DNA of 64,000 bases from Planctomycetota bacterium (GTDB taxonomy: Bacteria; Planctomycetota; UBA1135; UBA2386): contig JADJWQ010000001.1 in the NCBI GenBank assembly GCA_016716265.1, forward strand, positions 2,170,001 to 2,234,000, written 5' to 3'. The position numbers and the translations under genes are program-made. The notes under the pieces were generated by a model. It did not search any database. It was not told the DNA's origin and saw nothing but the letters and a program-made list of their open reading frames with translations. Positions 33,380 to 42,446 of this stretch are shown here, one piece after another. Every line of letters starts with the position of its first letter. Position 1 is the stretch's first letter.

Positions 33380-34755
33380 CAATACCCCAGATCGAGCGCG
33401 AGCGCGTCGCTGGTCAGCACCCCCGCGGGGTTGCCCCCCGCTGCCAGCGCGAAGCCCTGCAGGTAGAGGCGCACCCCGGCGAAGGCCGGCTGCCGGGGGA
33501 TCGCCAGGGCGAGCGTCGCGGTCTGGCCCGCCAGCGAGCAGGGGACCGCGACGACGGCGTCCTGTAGCAGCGCACATCCGGTCGCCCCGAGCGGGGTGAG
33601 GTCGAACGGCAGGGACCGCCCGAGCCAGGAGCGGTCCGACCCGCCGACCCACTGGAACGGCGTCCCGCCCGGCGGCACCGGGCGCAGCTCGGTGCGGAAC
33701 GACTGGCCGAGCACCGGGCTGCTGCCCGCCGCGACACCGAGCGCGAGCGGCGGCGATCCGCATCCCGCTCCGTACTGGCTCACCGCGGCGAACGTGCCGT
33801 TCCACCAGGTCTCCGCGCGCGCGATCGACGAGGTGTCCTCGCCGCCGAACAACACGACGTGCCGCCCGCCCGGTCCCGTGGCCATCGCCGGCAGCACCGG
33901 CAAGGCGGGGTGGACCGGCACCGCGAGGATCCGCCAATCGCTGCCGTCCCACTCGGCCGTGTCGACGAGATCGGTGCCGTCATAGCCGCCGTACAGCACG
34001 ATGCGGGAGCGGGCGAGGTCGGTCGCGATCGTGGCTTGCATACGCGCCGTCGGTGCGTGGGCGGGCGCGAGCCGGCTCCAGTCGACGCCGTCCCACTCCC
34101 ACGTGTCGTCCGCGACCGGCCCGCCGAGCGGCAGACCACCGAACAGGAGCACGCGACCCGACACCGGATCGAAAGCCATCGCATGGCCCATGCGGGCGGA
34201 TGGTGAGTGTGCCGGCGTGAACGGCGTCCAGTTGATACCATCCCATTCCCAGGTGTCGTTCAGGAATACCGGGCCGGAGCGCGTGCGGCCACCGAACATC
34301 ACGACCCGCCCTCGGGTCCCGTCGTAGGCCATCGCGTGTCCGAACCGGACGAGCGGGTGGTTCGTGCTCGCGCGCTGGGTCCATGCGCCATTCACATACT
34401 CCCAGGTATCGCCGAACCAGTTGTTGATGCCGACTCCGTCGATCCCACCGAACAGGACGACGGCGCCGCGGCCAAGGTCGGCGGCCATCGCGTGCCTCGC
34501 TCGCGCCGCGGGTCCCGAGGCGGGTCCACGACTCCAGGTCACGCCGTCGAGCAGCCAGGAGTCGGAGAGGTAGGTGGTGCCCACTGCACCACCGAACAGC
34601 AGGATGCGTCCCGCCGCGAGGTCGGTCGCCATCGCGTGTGACGCGCGGGGCGGCGGGGACGTCGCGGGTGACGTGAGAACCCAGGACTGGGAATGCAGCG
34701 CGGCCGACAGACACGCGCAGGGGAGAAGGCCGCGCAGCAGGAGCGGAAGGTACAT
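33379..34755 (-). CDS. Secreted Kelch-repeat (galactose-oxidase-like) propeller protein
   Basis: The 458-residue product has a signal peptide (residues 1-22: YLPLLLRGLLPCACLSAALHS). At least six Kelch units follow, marked by RxxHAMAxD, a hydrophobic ILLFGG/VVLFGG/VVMFGG/VLLFGG/IVLYGG strand and DTWEWDG or similar Trp motifs. Residues from about 325 form the C-terminal module (YGAGCGSPPL, PVLGQSF, LPFDLTPLGATGC, LAIPRQPAFAGVRLYLQ) also found in the FG-GAP, choice-of-anchor V and DUF7453 proteins. The ATG at 34755 is chosen because the signal peptide begins there. It is likely extracellular or periplasmic, and the ligand is unknown. It is in line with the DUF7453 gene, 50 bp downstream of it. 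Confidence 0.82.
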   Translation of the reverse strand: MYLPLLLRGLLPCACLSAALHSQSWVLTSPATSPPPRASHAMATDLAAGRILLFGGAVGTTYLSDSWLLDGVTWSRGPASGPAARARHAMAADLGRGAVVLFGGIDGVGINNWFGDTWEYVNGAWTQRASTNHPLVRFGHAMAYDGTRGRVVMFGGRTRSGPVFLNDTWEWDGINWTPFTPAHSPSARMGHAMAFDPVSGRVLLFGGLPLGGPVADDTWEWDGVDWSRLAPAHAPTARMQATIATDLARSRIVLYGGYDGTDLVDTAEWDGSDWRILAVPVHPALPVLPAMATGPGGRHVVLFGGEDTSSIARAETWWNGTFAAVSQYGAGCGSPPLALGVAAGSSPVLGQSFRTELRPVPPGGTPFQWVGGSDRSWLGRSLPFDLTPLGATGCALLQDAVVAVPCSLAGQTATLALAIPRQPAFAGVRLYLQGFALAAGGNPAGVLTSDALALDLGY

Positions 34756-34805
34756 AGGGTGTCGGTCAGCGGGTCCGGCAGGGCGTGGTTGCCCTCGGAG
34801 TCTCG

Positions 34806-36548
34806 TCAACGCAGCGTCGTCGTCGCGCGGTTCGTCAGCTGGTCGGTCGGCGCGCCGATCGCCAGGCTCTGGAAGTGCAGCTGCACGGAGGCGAGGACGG
34901 GGAGGTTCGGGATCGGCAGCGTCGTCGTGTGCAGCAGCGTGGGTGCGGGGTAGGGCGTCGGGCCCACCAGCGTCCACAGCGGTGACGGGCCGATCAGGAG
35001 CGTGCCGAACGGCGGAATCGGCATGTTCGTGACCGTCGTCGACAGCAGCAGGCCGAACGAGGCGCCGGGCGGACCGTAGTCGTCGAGCCGCAGCGAGCCG
35101 CCGATCGGTGCACACGCGCTCGCCGCGACGGCGGGACCGCACAGCGTCGTGACGAAATGAGCATTGAGGGCGATCGAAGCGGGCGCAGCAACGCTGACGG
35201 TCGTGCGACCGGTGACCGACATGGACGGCCACGCATTCATCGTCCCGAAGGTCCCACCGATCGGCGTCGGGTCACCCCGCCGCGCGACGATCGACAGCGA
35301 CCCGTCGGCTGCGGATACGGCGAGCCGGTCCTGGTCGCCCTGGCTCGACAGGTTGCACCAGAACAGCAGGTTGCCCTGGTCGTCGAGGGGCGTCATCGGG
35401 TTGCGCGAGTAGGCGAGCCCCAGGCAGGAGCCGCCATCGACGATGTCGTAGAACGCGACCGCCCGCCGGAACGAGCCCGGCTCACCGACGAACCAGCCGG
35501 TGTTGTAGGTCGAGCCCACGCTGATATCGCCGAGCACCGCGATCCGACCGCCACCGTTGAGGGCAGCCCCCTGGAAGTCGATGAACGTCCCGCCACTCGG
35601 AGCGGGGTCGCCAGCCTTCAGGTACCAACGGTCGACGCCGGCCGTCCGCACGACGATGCCGCGGGACGTGATGCCGTTGGTGACGATCAGGCGGAACGCG
35701 AGCTGCGAGCAGTCGTTGATCGCCGGCACCGGCCCGGCCGGCATCTGCGTGCCGTCGGCGAAACCGAACCGCTCGCTGCCGACGATCGCGACCACGCCTC
35801 CGCCGGGGGCGGGATCACCGGCCGCGACGATCTTCGTGACGGTGCCGTTGCTCCAATGGAACGCCTCGCTGTCGGTGCGGCCGGAGTTGATCGCGAGGAA
35901 CGCGACCTCCTGGAAGTTGTTGAGCGAGCCCGGCCCGATCGCCGTGAACGTGCCCCCGATCGGCGACGCATCGCCGACTGCGGCGACCTTCACGATCGTC
36001 TGCGTCGCCGCGCGGAACAGGAACAAACCGCGACGCGACGCGCCGCCCACCAGCACGTCGCACACGAAGAGCACGTCGCCGGCATCGTTGATCGGCGGCG
36101 CCGTGACGGTCCCGCCGAAGAAGCCGGCGAACGTCCCGCCGATCGGCGACGGATCACCGCAGGTGCCGTGCTGCCCCGATCCGCCGCCCTGGCCGCACCC
36201 CATCGCGATGGCGCGCACCCCGGATGCGTCCGCGACGAACACGCCCTGGTTGCGGGAGACCCCGCTGACCGACGCGACGAACGCGATGACGCCATTGCGG
36301 TTGATGCACGCCGGGTTGGCGAACGCGAGCGGTGACAACGTACCTCCGGTGCCGAGCACCTGACCGTGCCGGGCGATCAGTCCCGAGCTGCACGGGTCCG
36401 TGCCGAGGCTCGCGACGGCAGGAGCCGACAGCACGGTGCCGCGACCGGGCACGACGACATCGTCATGGGTGCGGAGGAACGTCCCGGCCTGGGCGGAGGT
36501 CGCGGACGCGAGGGCCAGGGTGACGAGGAGCGGTCGGACTGCGGACAT
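34806..36548 (-). CDS. Secreted DUF7453 / NxxGxxAF-repeat protein
   Basis: The 580-residue product has a signal peptide (PLLVTLALASATSAQAG). Repeated units combine GD(P/A)(S/T/A)PxGGTF with N-rich strands (NRNGVIAFVA, NDAGDVLFVC, NNFQEVAFLA, NDCSQLAFRL, DDQGNLLFWC), the signature of the NxxGxxAF choice-of-anchor proteins grouped as DUF7453. The last 110 residues (GSLRLDDYGPPGASFGLLL, TTLPIPNLPVLASVQLHFQSL) appear to be a shorter version of the C-terminal module of the Kelch protein. It probably forms a beta-propeller outside the cytoplasm. It is upstream of the Kelch gene on the same strand and may be co-transcribed with it. Confidence 0.78.
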   Translation of the reverse strand: MSAVRPLLVTLALASATSAQAGTFLRTHDDVVVPGRGTVLSAPAVASLGTDPCSSGLIARHGQVLGTGGTLSPLAFANPACINRNGVIAFVASVSGVSRNQGVFVADASGVRAIAMGCGQGGGSGQHGTCGDPSPIGGTFAGFFGGTVTAPPINDAGDVLFVCDVLVGGASRRGLFLFRAATQTIVKVAAVGDASPIGGTFTAIGPGSLNNFQEVAFLAINSGRTDSEAFHWSNGTVTKIVAAGDPAPGGGVVAIVGSERFGFADGTQMPAGPVPAINDCSQLAFRLIVTNGITSRGIVVRTAGVDRWYLKAGDPAPSGGTFIDFQGAALNGGGRIAVLGDISVGSTYNTGWFVGEPGSFRRAVAFYDIVDGGSCLGLAYSRNPMTPLDDQGNLLFWCNLSSQGDQDRLAVSAADGSLSIVARRGDPTPIGGTFGTMNAWPSMSVTGRTTVSVAAPASIALNAHFVTTLCGPAVAASACAPIGGSLRLDDYGPPGASFGLLLSTTVTNMPIPPFGTLLIGPSPLWTLVGPTPYPAPTLLHTTTLPIPNLPVLASVQLHFQSLAIGAPTDQLTNRATTTLR

Positions 36549-36804
36549 GGCTGCACGCCAGCGCCGCTGCGGAGCTGTCGGCGCGCGGACCGGTCCGCGG
36601 CGCGGGTCGGCCGGCCGTCGCGCCCACCCTCGGAGCCACCGCGGAGGGACGGTGTCACTCCACCGGCGTCCGACAGGGTCGGAAGCCCGCACCGTACCGA
36701 CGCGGGCGCAGTTCGTCGAGCGACCCACCGCGAGGGCGACCGGAGCGCTGGCCGGCGGTCGTGCCGGTTCGCGTCCGCAGTGACCCGCACGGTACATTCC
36801 CGCC

Positions 36805-37851
36805 ATGCGCAGCCTCTCCCTCCTCGGCGCGTCGGTCGTGATTGTCGCGACCACCCTGGCCCCGGCGCAGGCGCCCGCCGCACCAGCCGGCCCGCTCGAG
36901 TCGATCCTCGCCGACGTGCACCCCGACGTGCGGAAGTGGGCGAGCGTCGCGCGCGTCGCGCATCCCGACGCCGAGCCGCGCTTCACGTGGTTCCACCTGG
37001 GCGACAGCGCCGACGCGGTCGACTTCTGGCCGGCGAGCACGATCAAGATCTACGCGGTCGTCGCGGTCGTCGAGTGGCTGAACGAGCAGGAGCTGCCGCT
37101 CGAGTCGACGATCTCCTTCGAGCGGCGCGGCGCGAACGGCGCGTGGATCCTCGATTGTGCGCGGACCGTCCCCGAGATGATCAGCGAGGTGTTCCGGACC
37201 TCGTCGAACGAGGACTACACGCTGCTGCTGCGCACGCTCGGGATCGACCACGTCAACACGCGATTCCTGATCCCGGCGAAGGGCTTCCCGCACAGCGCGT
37301 TGATGCGCGACTACGTGACCCACCGGCCGATCGTCTACGAGAACGACGAGCCGCAGCGGATCACCGTGTGGCCCGCGGACGGCGAAGCGAAGCGGTTCGA
37401 GCACTCCTGGTCTGGCATCAGCTACGCGGAGGCGCGCGGCGCGACCGTGCTGAGCTCGACGACCGGCAATTGCACGTCGACCCGCGAGCTCGCCGACTGC
37501 CTGCGGAGGATCGTGTTCCACGACGCCCTGCCGGAGAGCGAGCGCTTCGCGATCACGTCCGAGCAGGCGCGGCTGATCCGCGACGGCGACCCCCAGCGCG
37601 GCGTGTGGGGCCTCGAGAACCGGCTGGCCGGCGACTACGGGTGGAGCGGATCGGGCGAGGTCGTGTTCCCCGAGGCCCGCTACTTCCACAAGGCGGGGTT
37701 GATCTCGAGCTACTGCCTCGACGTCTGCTACCTGAGCGACGCCGCGTCCGACACGCACCTGATCCTCGCGATCGCCGCCGAGACCGGGAGCGAGGACGTC
37801 GTGCGCGCGATGGCGCTCGCCATCTACCGGGCCGCCGACCAACTGCGGTGA
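36805..37851 (+). CDS. Exported class A beta-lactamase-fold serine hydrolase
   Basis: The 348-residue product has a signal peptide (about 1-23). It shows the three serine beta-lactamase/DD-peptidase motifs: S78-T-I-K81 in FWPASTIKIYAV, S-S-N (133-135) in TSSNEDYTLL in place of SDN, and K296-A-G298 in FHKAGLIS in place of KTG. The omega-loop Glu typical of class A enzymes is not apparent. This fits a beta-lactamase-related protein (beta-lactamase2/PF13354-like) that may be a peptidase or esterase rather than a resistance enzyme. It is periplasmic, and divergent from the DUF7453 gene. Confidence 0.75.
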   Translation: MRSLSLLGASVVIVATTLAPAQAPAAPAGPLESILADVHPDVRKWASVARVAHPDAEPRFTWFHLGDSADAVDFWPASTIKIYAVVAVVEWLNEQELPLESTISFERRGANGAWILDCARTVPEMISEVFRTSSNEDYTLLLRTLGIDHVNTRFLIPAKGFPHSALMRDYVTHRPIVYENDEPQRITVWPADGEAKRFEHSWSGISYAEARGATVLSSTTGNCTSTRELADCLRRIVFHDALPESERFAITSEQARLIRDGDPQRGVWGLENRLAGDYGWSGSGEVVFPEARYFHKAGLISSYCLDVCYLSDAASDTHLILAIAAETGSEDVVRAMALAIYRAADQLR

Positions 37852-37873
37852 CGCCGCGACGACGGGGTCCGGC

Positions 37874-39115
37874 TCAACGCGATTCGAGCTCGACCGCGGA
37901 CCGATACCAGGCGGACCACGCCTCGATCGCATCGGAGTCGGGTGGCGGCGGCAGGTCGGGCGCATGGCACTCGGACCGCAGCGCGCGGAGCGCAGCGACG
38001 ACTGCAGCGTGCGCATCGTCGCCGTCGCGCGCCCGCGCGAGCCACGCCGCGACGCGCGATTCGACCGGCAGCGCGGCCCGCACGGCGGCCAGCGGATCCT
38101 CCACGCCATCGGCCGGTGGCGCGAGCACCGCGGCGAGGTAGTCGCCCGTCACCCGCGCACGGATCGCTGCGCGGAACCTCGCATTGGTGCCGTCCGGCGG
38201 TAGCGCATCGAACTTCGCGGCCATCGCCGGGGCGAACCACCGCAACGTCCAGCTCCGCTCGCTCCAGCCGAGCTGCAGCTCGATCGTCGCCCGCGCACCG
38301 TCGCGCGTGATCGCGTAGCGCCACGGCCAGCGCACGATCGGCGCGTCCTCGCGCGCCTCGATCTGCGCCGGCTGCGGCGCGTCCGCCGGCTGCTCGAACG
38401 GCGCGCCGAAGGCCGCCGTGAGCTCGGCGAGCGCATCGGGGGCAACGCGGTCCAGCTCCGCTGCGTCGAACGGGATCCGCAGCACGAACGCCTGCCCGTC
38501 CAGGCCGATCCAGCGGTGCTCGGGGTCCGCGGCCGCCGCGAACCAGAGGGCGCGCGTGTTCGGCGTGCCCGGGAGGAAGGGCACGACACCGTACGCCGTG
38601 CCATCTTCCGCCTCGAGTCGTAGCTCACCGCGCTGGGTCGCGATGCGTCGAAGCCAGGCGTCCAGCGCGTCGTCGACCGCGGACAACAGCGCCGTCGCCT
38701 CCCGGACCGTCACCAGCTGCGCCACGCCGAGGCGGCCGCCGACGCTCTCGAACAGCCCGAGCTGACGGACGTCGACGGTCTCGGCGAGGCGCTCGAGGAG
38801 CTGCCGTGCCTCGTCGGGCTGCGCGTCGTCCGCGTCGTCACCGGCGCGGTCGACCGTGACCGTGCCCGACATCGACAGCGCCAGCAGGAAGCCCCGTCGC
38901 GTGAGGAACTCGTCGATGCGGTCGCCGAGCCCCGCGGCGTCGACGGTCTCGTCGACGAACGGGCCGTCGGTCTCGATCAGCAGGTCCACGCGGTCGGCGG
39001 CGACGTCGCGGTGCAGGGTGGCACGCTGACCGACGATCGACACGCAGGACGCCGCGCACGCGGCCCAGAGCAGCAGGAGCGACGCAGAGCGCCAGTCGCA
39101 CGACCTCGTTCGCAT
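37874..39115 (-). CDS. Probable secreted or lipoprotein of unknown function
   Basis: The 413-residue product begins with an export signal (RSASLLLLWAACAASC) whose cysteines could be lipidated, though the lipobox is imperfect. I do not recognise the family. The body is acidic and alternates helical and beta segments (LLIETDGPFVDETVDAAGLGDRI cut by loops, VVPFLPGTPNTRALWFAA, IELQLGWSERSWTLRWF). The ATG at 39115 is preferred over one 45 codons upstream because only it yields a signal peptide. It converges on the beta-lactamase-fold gene and diverges from the haem lipoprotein gene. No function can be assigned. Confidence 0.65.
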   Translation of the reverse strand: MRTRSCDWRSASLLLLWAACAASCVSIVGQRATLHRDVAADRVDLLIETDGPFVDETVDAAGLGDRIDEFLTRRGFLLALSMSGTVTVDRAGDDADDAQPDEARQLLERLAETVDVRQLGLFESVGGRLGVAQLVTVREATALLSAVDDALDAWLRRIATQRGELRLEAEDGTAYGVVPFLPGTPNTRALWFAAAADPEHRWIGLDGQAFVLRIPFDAAELDRVAPDALAELTAAFGAPFEQPADAPQPAQIEAREDAPIVRWPWRYAITRDGARATIELQLGWSERSWTLRWFAPAMAAKFDALPPDGTNARFRAAIRARVTGDYLAAVLAPPADGVEDPLAAVRAALPVESRVAAWLARARDGDDAHAAVVAALRALRSECHAPDLPPPPDSDAIEAWSAWYRSAVELESR

Positions 39116-39276
39116 CGGGACCTCCGGTCGGGGGCGGACCGCCTCATGATCACCGCGGTGGTGGGGCGCTGCACGACGCGGCCGGACGACCGACCCGAGA
39201 GCCGGGTGCCGGCCCACCGCGTCGGCCCACCGCGTCGGCCCGAAAGACACGCGCCCGGCGGTCCGTTCGCACCATC

Positions 39277-39873
39277 ATGCGCCATCCGACGACCCTCCTC
39301 CGTGCCCTGCCCGCGGCGCTCGCGCTGGTGCTCGCCGGCTGCGGCGACTCGCCGTCGCCCCCGGCGCCCCGCGACGCCGCCCCGATCGACCCCGTCGCCC
39401 GCCGCGAGACGGCGCGCGCGCTGGTCCGCGAGCTGGCGACCAGCTTGCAGGGGCGGCTGCAGCAGGCGCTCGCCGAGGGCGGGCCGGCGCGCGCGATCGA
39501 GGTCTGCGCGACCGAGGCGATGCCGCTGACCACCGCGGTCACCCGCGACGGCTACTCCGTCCGCCGGATCGGCACGCGCGTCCGCAACCGCGCGCACAAC
39601 ACGCCGACCGCCGCCGAGCGAGCGATCCTCGACGAGTTCGCGACGCTGCCTCCCGAAGCCCGCGCGACCGCGTTCCGCGAGGTCGAGCGCGACGGCCGCT
39701 ACGCGTTCTACGCGCCGATCGTGATCCCCGCCGCGCTGTGCCTGCAGTGCCATGGCCCGACCGACGAGCTGCCCCCGGCGGTCCGCGCCGCACTGGCGGA
39801 GCGCTACCCCGACGACGAAGCGACCGGCTATGCGCTCGGTGACCTGCGCGGCGCGTTCGTCGTCGAGCATTGA
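39277..39873 (+). CDS. DUF3365 (Tll0287-like) haem-binding lipoprotein
   Basis: The 198-residue product has a clear lipobox (LALVLAGC, Cys21). A DUF3365-type domain follows: EVCATEAMPLTTAVTRDGYSVRRI cut by loops, then VRNRAHNTPTAAERAIL, a FYAPIVIPAALC strand and a CLQCHG haem c site at about 161-166. Family members are periplasmic sensors or electron carriers with one covalently bound haem. It starts a possible unit with the GH172-like gene (31 bp apart). A role in redox sensing is inferred from the family only. Confidence 0.8.
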   Translation: MRHPTTLLRALPAALALVLAGCGDSPSPPAPRDAAPIDPVARRETARALVRELATSLQGRLQQALAEGGPARAIEVCATEAMPLTTAVTRDGYSVRRIGTRVRNRAHNTPTAAERAILDEFATLPPEARATAFREVERDGRYAFYAPIVIPAALCLQCHGPTDELPPAVRAALAERYPDDEATGYALGDLRGAFVVEH

Positions 39874-39904
39874 GCACCTTGGCAGCGCGCGCGACGATCC
39901 GGGG

Positions 39905-42349
39905 ATGGTCAGAACGCTCGCGTGGATCGCCGCGCTCGGCTGCGCCGCGATCGCGTCCGCCCGCGCCCAGGTCCCCGCGCGACCCGACAGCGTGGCGCGG
40001 CTCATCGATCTCGCCGGCCTGCCGCTCGCGACGCCCGGCGTCACCTGTCGCCAGTTCGCGTCGACCGACCCGACCGGCCACGGCGAGGACCACGGCCATT
40101 TCCTGCGCCGCGAGGGCAGCACTGCCGTACTCGCCGAGATGGACGGCCCGGGCGTCGTCGTGCGGCTGTGGTCCGCCAATGCCGCCGGCCGCCTGCGCGT
40201 GTTCCTCGACGGCGAGACCGGGCCACGCCTCGATTGCCCGTTCGATGGACTCTTCGACGGCAGCGTGCCGCCGTTCGAGCCGCCGATCGCGATCCACGAG
40301 GGCGGTGGATTCGTCAGCTACTTCCCGATCGCCTACGCGCGGTCGTGCCGCATCGAGGTCGGCGAGCTCGAGCATCCCGAGGCGTTGTACTACCACGTGC
40401 AGTACCTGACCTACCCCGCCGGCACGACGCTGCGCACGTTCACGCGCGAGCTGCCGCCGGAGGAGCACGCGGCACTCCGCGACGTGCTCGCGCTCTGGCG
40501 CGCACCGGGCCGCTCACCGATTCCGCCGGAGCCGACGGACCGCACGGCGACGATCCGCGCGCTGCTCGGTCCCGGTGCGGAGCGGACCGTGCTCGACAGC
40601 GACCGGCCCGGCACGTTGCTGACGCTGCGGATCGACCCGGCCGACCACGACGCGAGCGCGCTGCGCGAGCTCCGGCTCATCGCGCGCTGGGACGGCTGCG
40701 AGCCGTCGGTTCAGGTGCCGATCGGCGACCTGTTCGGCGTCGCGTTCGGAGCGCACCCGTCCCGGGGTCTAGCGCTCGGCTGGGACGAGCACGGCGGCTA
40801 CTGCCACCTGCCGATGCCGTTCCACCACGGGGCTCGGGTCACCATCCACAATGCGGGCAGCATCGAGCGCGCGGTCACGTTCGCGACGACCTTGCGACCG
40901 GAGCCACCCGACCCACGGGCCGGCACACTGCACGCCGAATTCCGCGAGACCGACGGCGTCGGCGACGCGCTGTACGAGCTGGCATCGGTGCGCGGCCCGG
41001 GCAAGCTGGTCGGCGTGCTGCAGGCGCTGCAGGGCGTCGGCGACCTGTGGTACCTCGAAGGCAACGAGGAGCTGTCCGTCGACGGGGCGAGCACACCGTC
41101 GATCGTCGGCACCGGTACCGAGGACTTCTACAATGGCGGCTGGTATTGGAGCAGCGGCCCGTTCGCAATGCCGCTGCACGGGCTCGGCGTCAAGCAGGAG
41201 TGGACGACGAACCGCACCACGCCGTGGCGTCTGCTGCTGCCCGACGCGGTGCCCTTCGAGACCGGACTCGTCGCGCGCATCGAGCACGGCTCGGAGAACG
41301 CCGTGCGCGACGCCTACTACTCGAGCGTCGCACTGTGGTACGGGCCACCGCAGCCGGTGCGGCCGCTCGCTCCGGACGTGGCCCGCGTGCCACGCCGCTG
41401 GGTGGTCCGCCCGGCGGGCTCCATCGGCGCGACCGCGCTGCGCTGGGCGCCCGAGCCGGCGATCTCCTGGAGCCGCTGGGAAGATCTGAGCGCAGTCTAC
41501 CGCGGGCTCGACCGACCGCTGTTCCAGGCCTTCCCGCGCAGCCACGTCGAGCACGGCGCCGCACCACTGGACGCGCGGCTCGCCGTGCTGCCGGACGGAG
41601 ATGCTGCGCCGGCCGCCCGGGTCCGCTTCGACGTCGCGTTCGCCGACCGCTACGGCGCCGAGCTGCGACTCTGCGCGGCTGGTGCATTGCCCGAGGTCAC
41701 GCTCGACGGCACGCCGGTCACGCTGCGTGAGATCGCGATCCCGGACGGTGCGCCGCTGCGACGCCTCGCGTTCGACGCCGGGGCGCTGGCCGCCGGCGAG
41801 CACGAGCTCGCATTGCGTCGCCTGCCCGGATCACCGGACGTCGTCGCTGTCGACTCGCTGCGCCTGACGCCGGCCGCACCGTTCGTCCGGGCCTGGTGGA
41901 TCTCTCCGGCGATCGCAGCGCGCCCTGACGGCACCGTCGAAGACCCGATGCCCGACGAGGAGCGCTTCACCGCCGACGACTTCGATCCGGCCGCCGCCGG
42001 CTGGCGCGAGCTCGCGACCGGCGACGTCGTCGACCTGGTCCGCGCGGCCTCGCCACAGAGCGCGACGCTCGCCTACCTGCTCGTGTTCGTGCACTCGCCG
42101 GAATCTCGCGACGCCCACGTGCTGCTCGGCTCCGACGACGGCGTGCGCGTGTGGGTCAATGGCGACCTACGCTTCTCCCACGAGATCCACCGCCCGCTGA
42201 CGATCGACGAGGACCAGTTCGACATCCCGCTGCGGGCAGGTTGGAACCGCATCCTCCTGAAAGTGAAGAACGACTACGGCGGCTACGGTGTGGCCATGCG
42301 CATCGCCGATCCGCACGGCGACCTGCGCTACTCCACGTCTGCCCGCTGA
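39905..42349 (+). CDS. Secreted DUF2961 / GH172-type glycoside hydrolase-like protein
   Basis: The 814-residue product has a signal peptide (LAWIAALGCAAIASARAQ). Its DUF2961 domain (about 45-480) contains SYFPIAYARSCRIEV, YYHVQYLTYPAG, GTGTEDFYNGGWYW and AYYSSVALWY. The GTGTEDF loop carries the acidic residues typical of GH172 enzymes, which act on fructofuranosyl or arabinofuranosyl linkages. A C-terminal beta-sandwich (about 640-814; LLGSDDGVRVWVNGDLRF, GWNRILLKVKND) is a carbohydrate-binding-like add-on common in planctomycetes. It is probably a secreted or periplasmic glycan-degrading enzyme. The substrate is not predictable. The ATG at 39905 begins the signal peptide. Confidence 0.82.
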   Translation: MVRTLAWIAALGCAAIASARAQVPARPDSVARLIDLAGLPLATPGVTCRQFASTDPTGHGEDHGHFLRREGSTAVLAEMDGPGVVVRLWSANAAGRLRVFLDGETGPRLDCPFDGLFDGSVPPFEPPIAIHEGGGFVSYFPIAYARSCRIEVGELEHPEALYYHVQYLTYPAGTTLRTFTRELPPEEHAALRDVLALWRAPGRSPIPPEPTDRTATIRALLGPGAERTVLDSDRPGTLLTLRIDPADHDASALRELRLIARWDGCEPSVQVPIGDLFGVAFGAHPSRGLALGWDEHGGYCHLPMPFHHGARVTIHNAGSIERAVTFATTLRPEPPDPRAGTLHAEFRETDGVGDALYELASVRGPGKLVGVLQALQGVGDLWYLEGNEELSVDGASTPSIVGTGTEDFYNGGWYWSSGPFAMPLHGLGVKQEWTTNRTTPWRLLLPDAVPFETGLVARIEHGSENAVRDAYYSSVALWYGPPQPVRPLAPDVARVPRRWVVRPAGSIGATALRWAPEPAISWSRWEDLSAVYRGLDRPLFQAFPRSHVEHGAAPLDARLAVLPDGDAAPAARVRFDVAFADRYGAELRLCAAGALPEVTLDGTPVTLREIAIPDGAPLRRLAFDAGALAAGEHELALRRLPGSPDVVAVDSLRLTPAAPFVRAWWISPAIAARPDGTVEDPMPDEERFTADDFDPAAAGWRELATGDVVDLVRAASPQSATLAYLLVFVHSPESRDAHVLLGSDDGVRVWVNGDLRFSHEIHRPLTIDEDQFDIPLRAGWNRILLKVKNDYGGYGVAMRIADPHGDLRYSTSAR

Positions 42350-42446
42350 CGGCGGAACGCCGCGGTGCGGCCGTGCCCCCGCCGCCGCAACGCCGAGGTC
42401 CTGCTGCACAGAGTGGCTCCGTCACCGGGAACGGCTCACGACGCGA

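Noticed and set aside
36805..37851. Antibiotic-resistance beta-lactamase
   Set aside because: Second and third motifs are altered and the deacylation Glu is not visible, so a resistance call is not supported.
42350..42446. Terminator between the convergent GH172-like gene and the respiratory cluster
   Set aside because: Several short GC-rich inverted stretches exist but none forms a convincing long stem.
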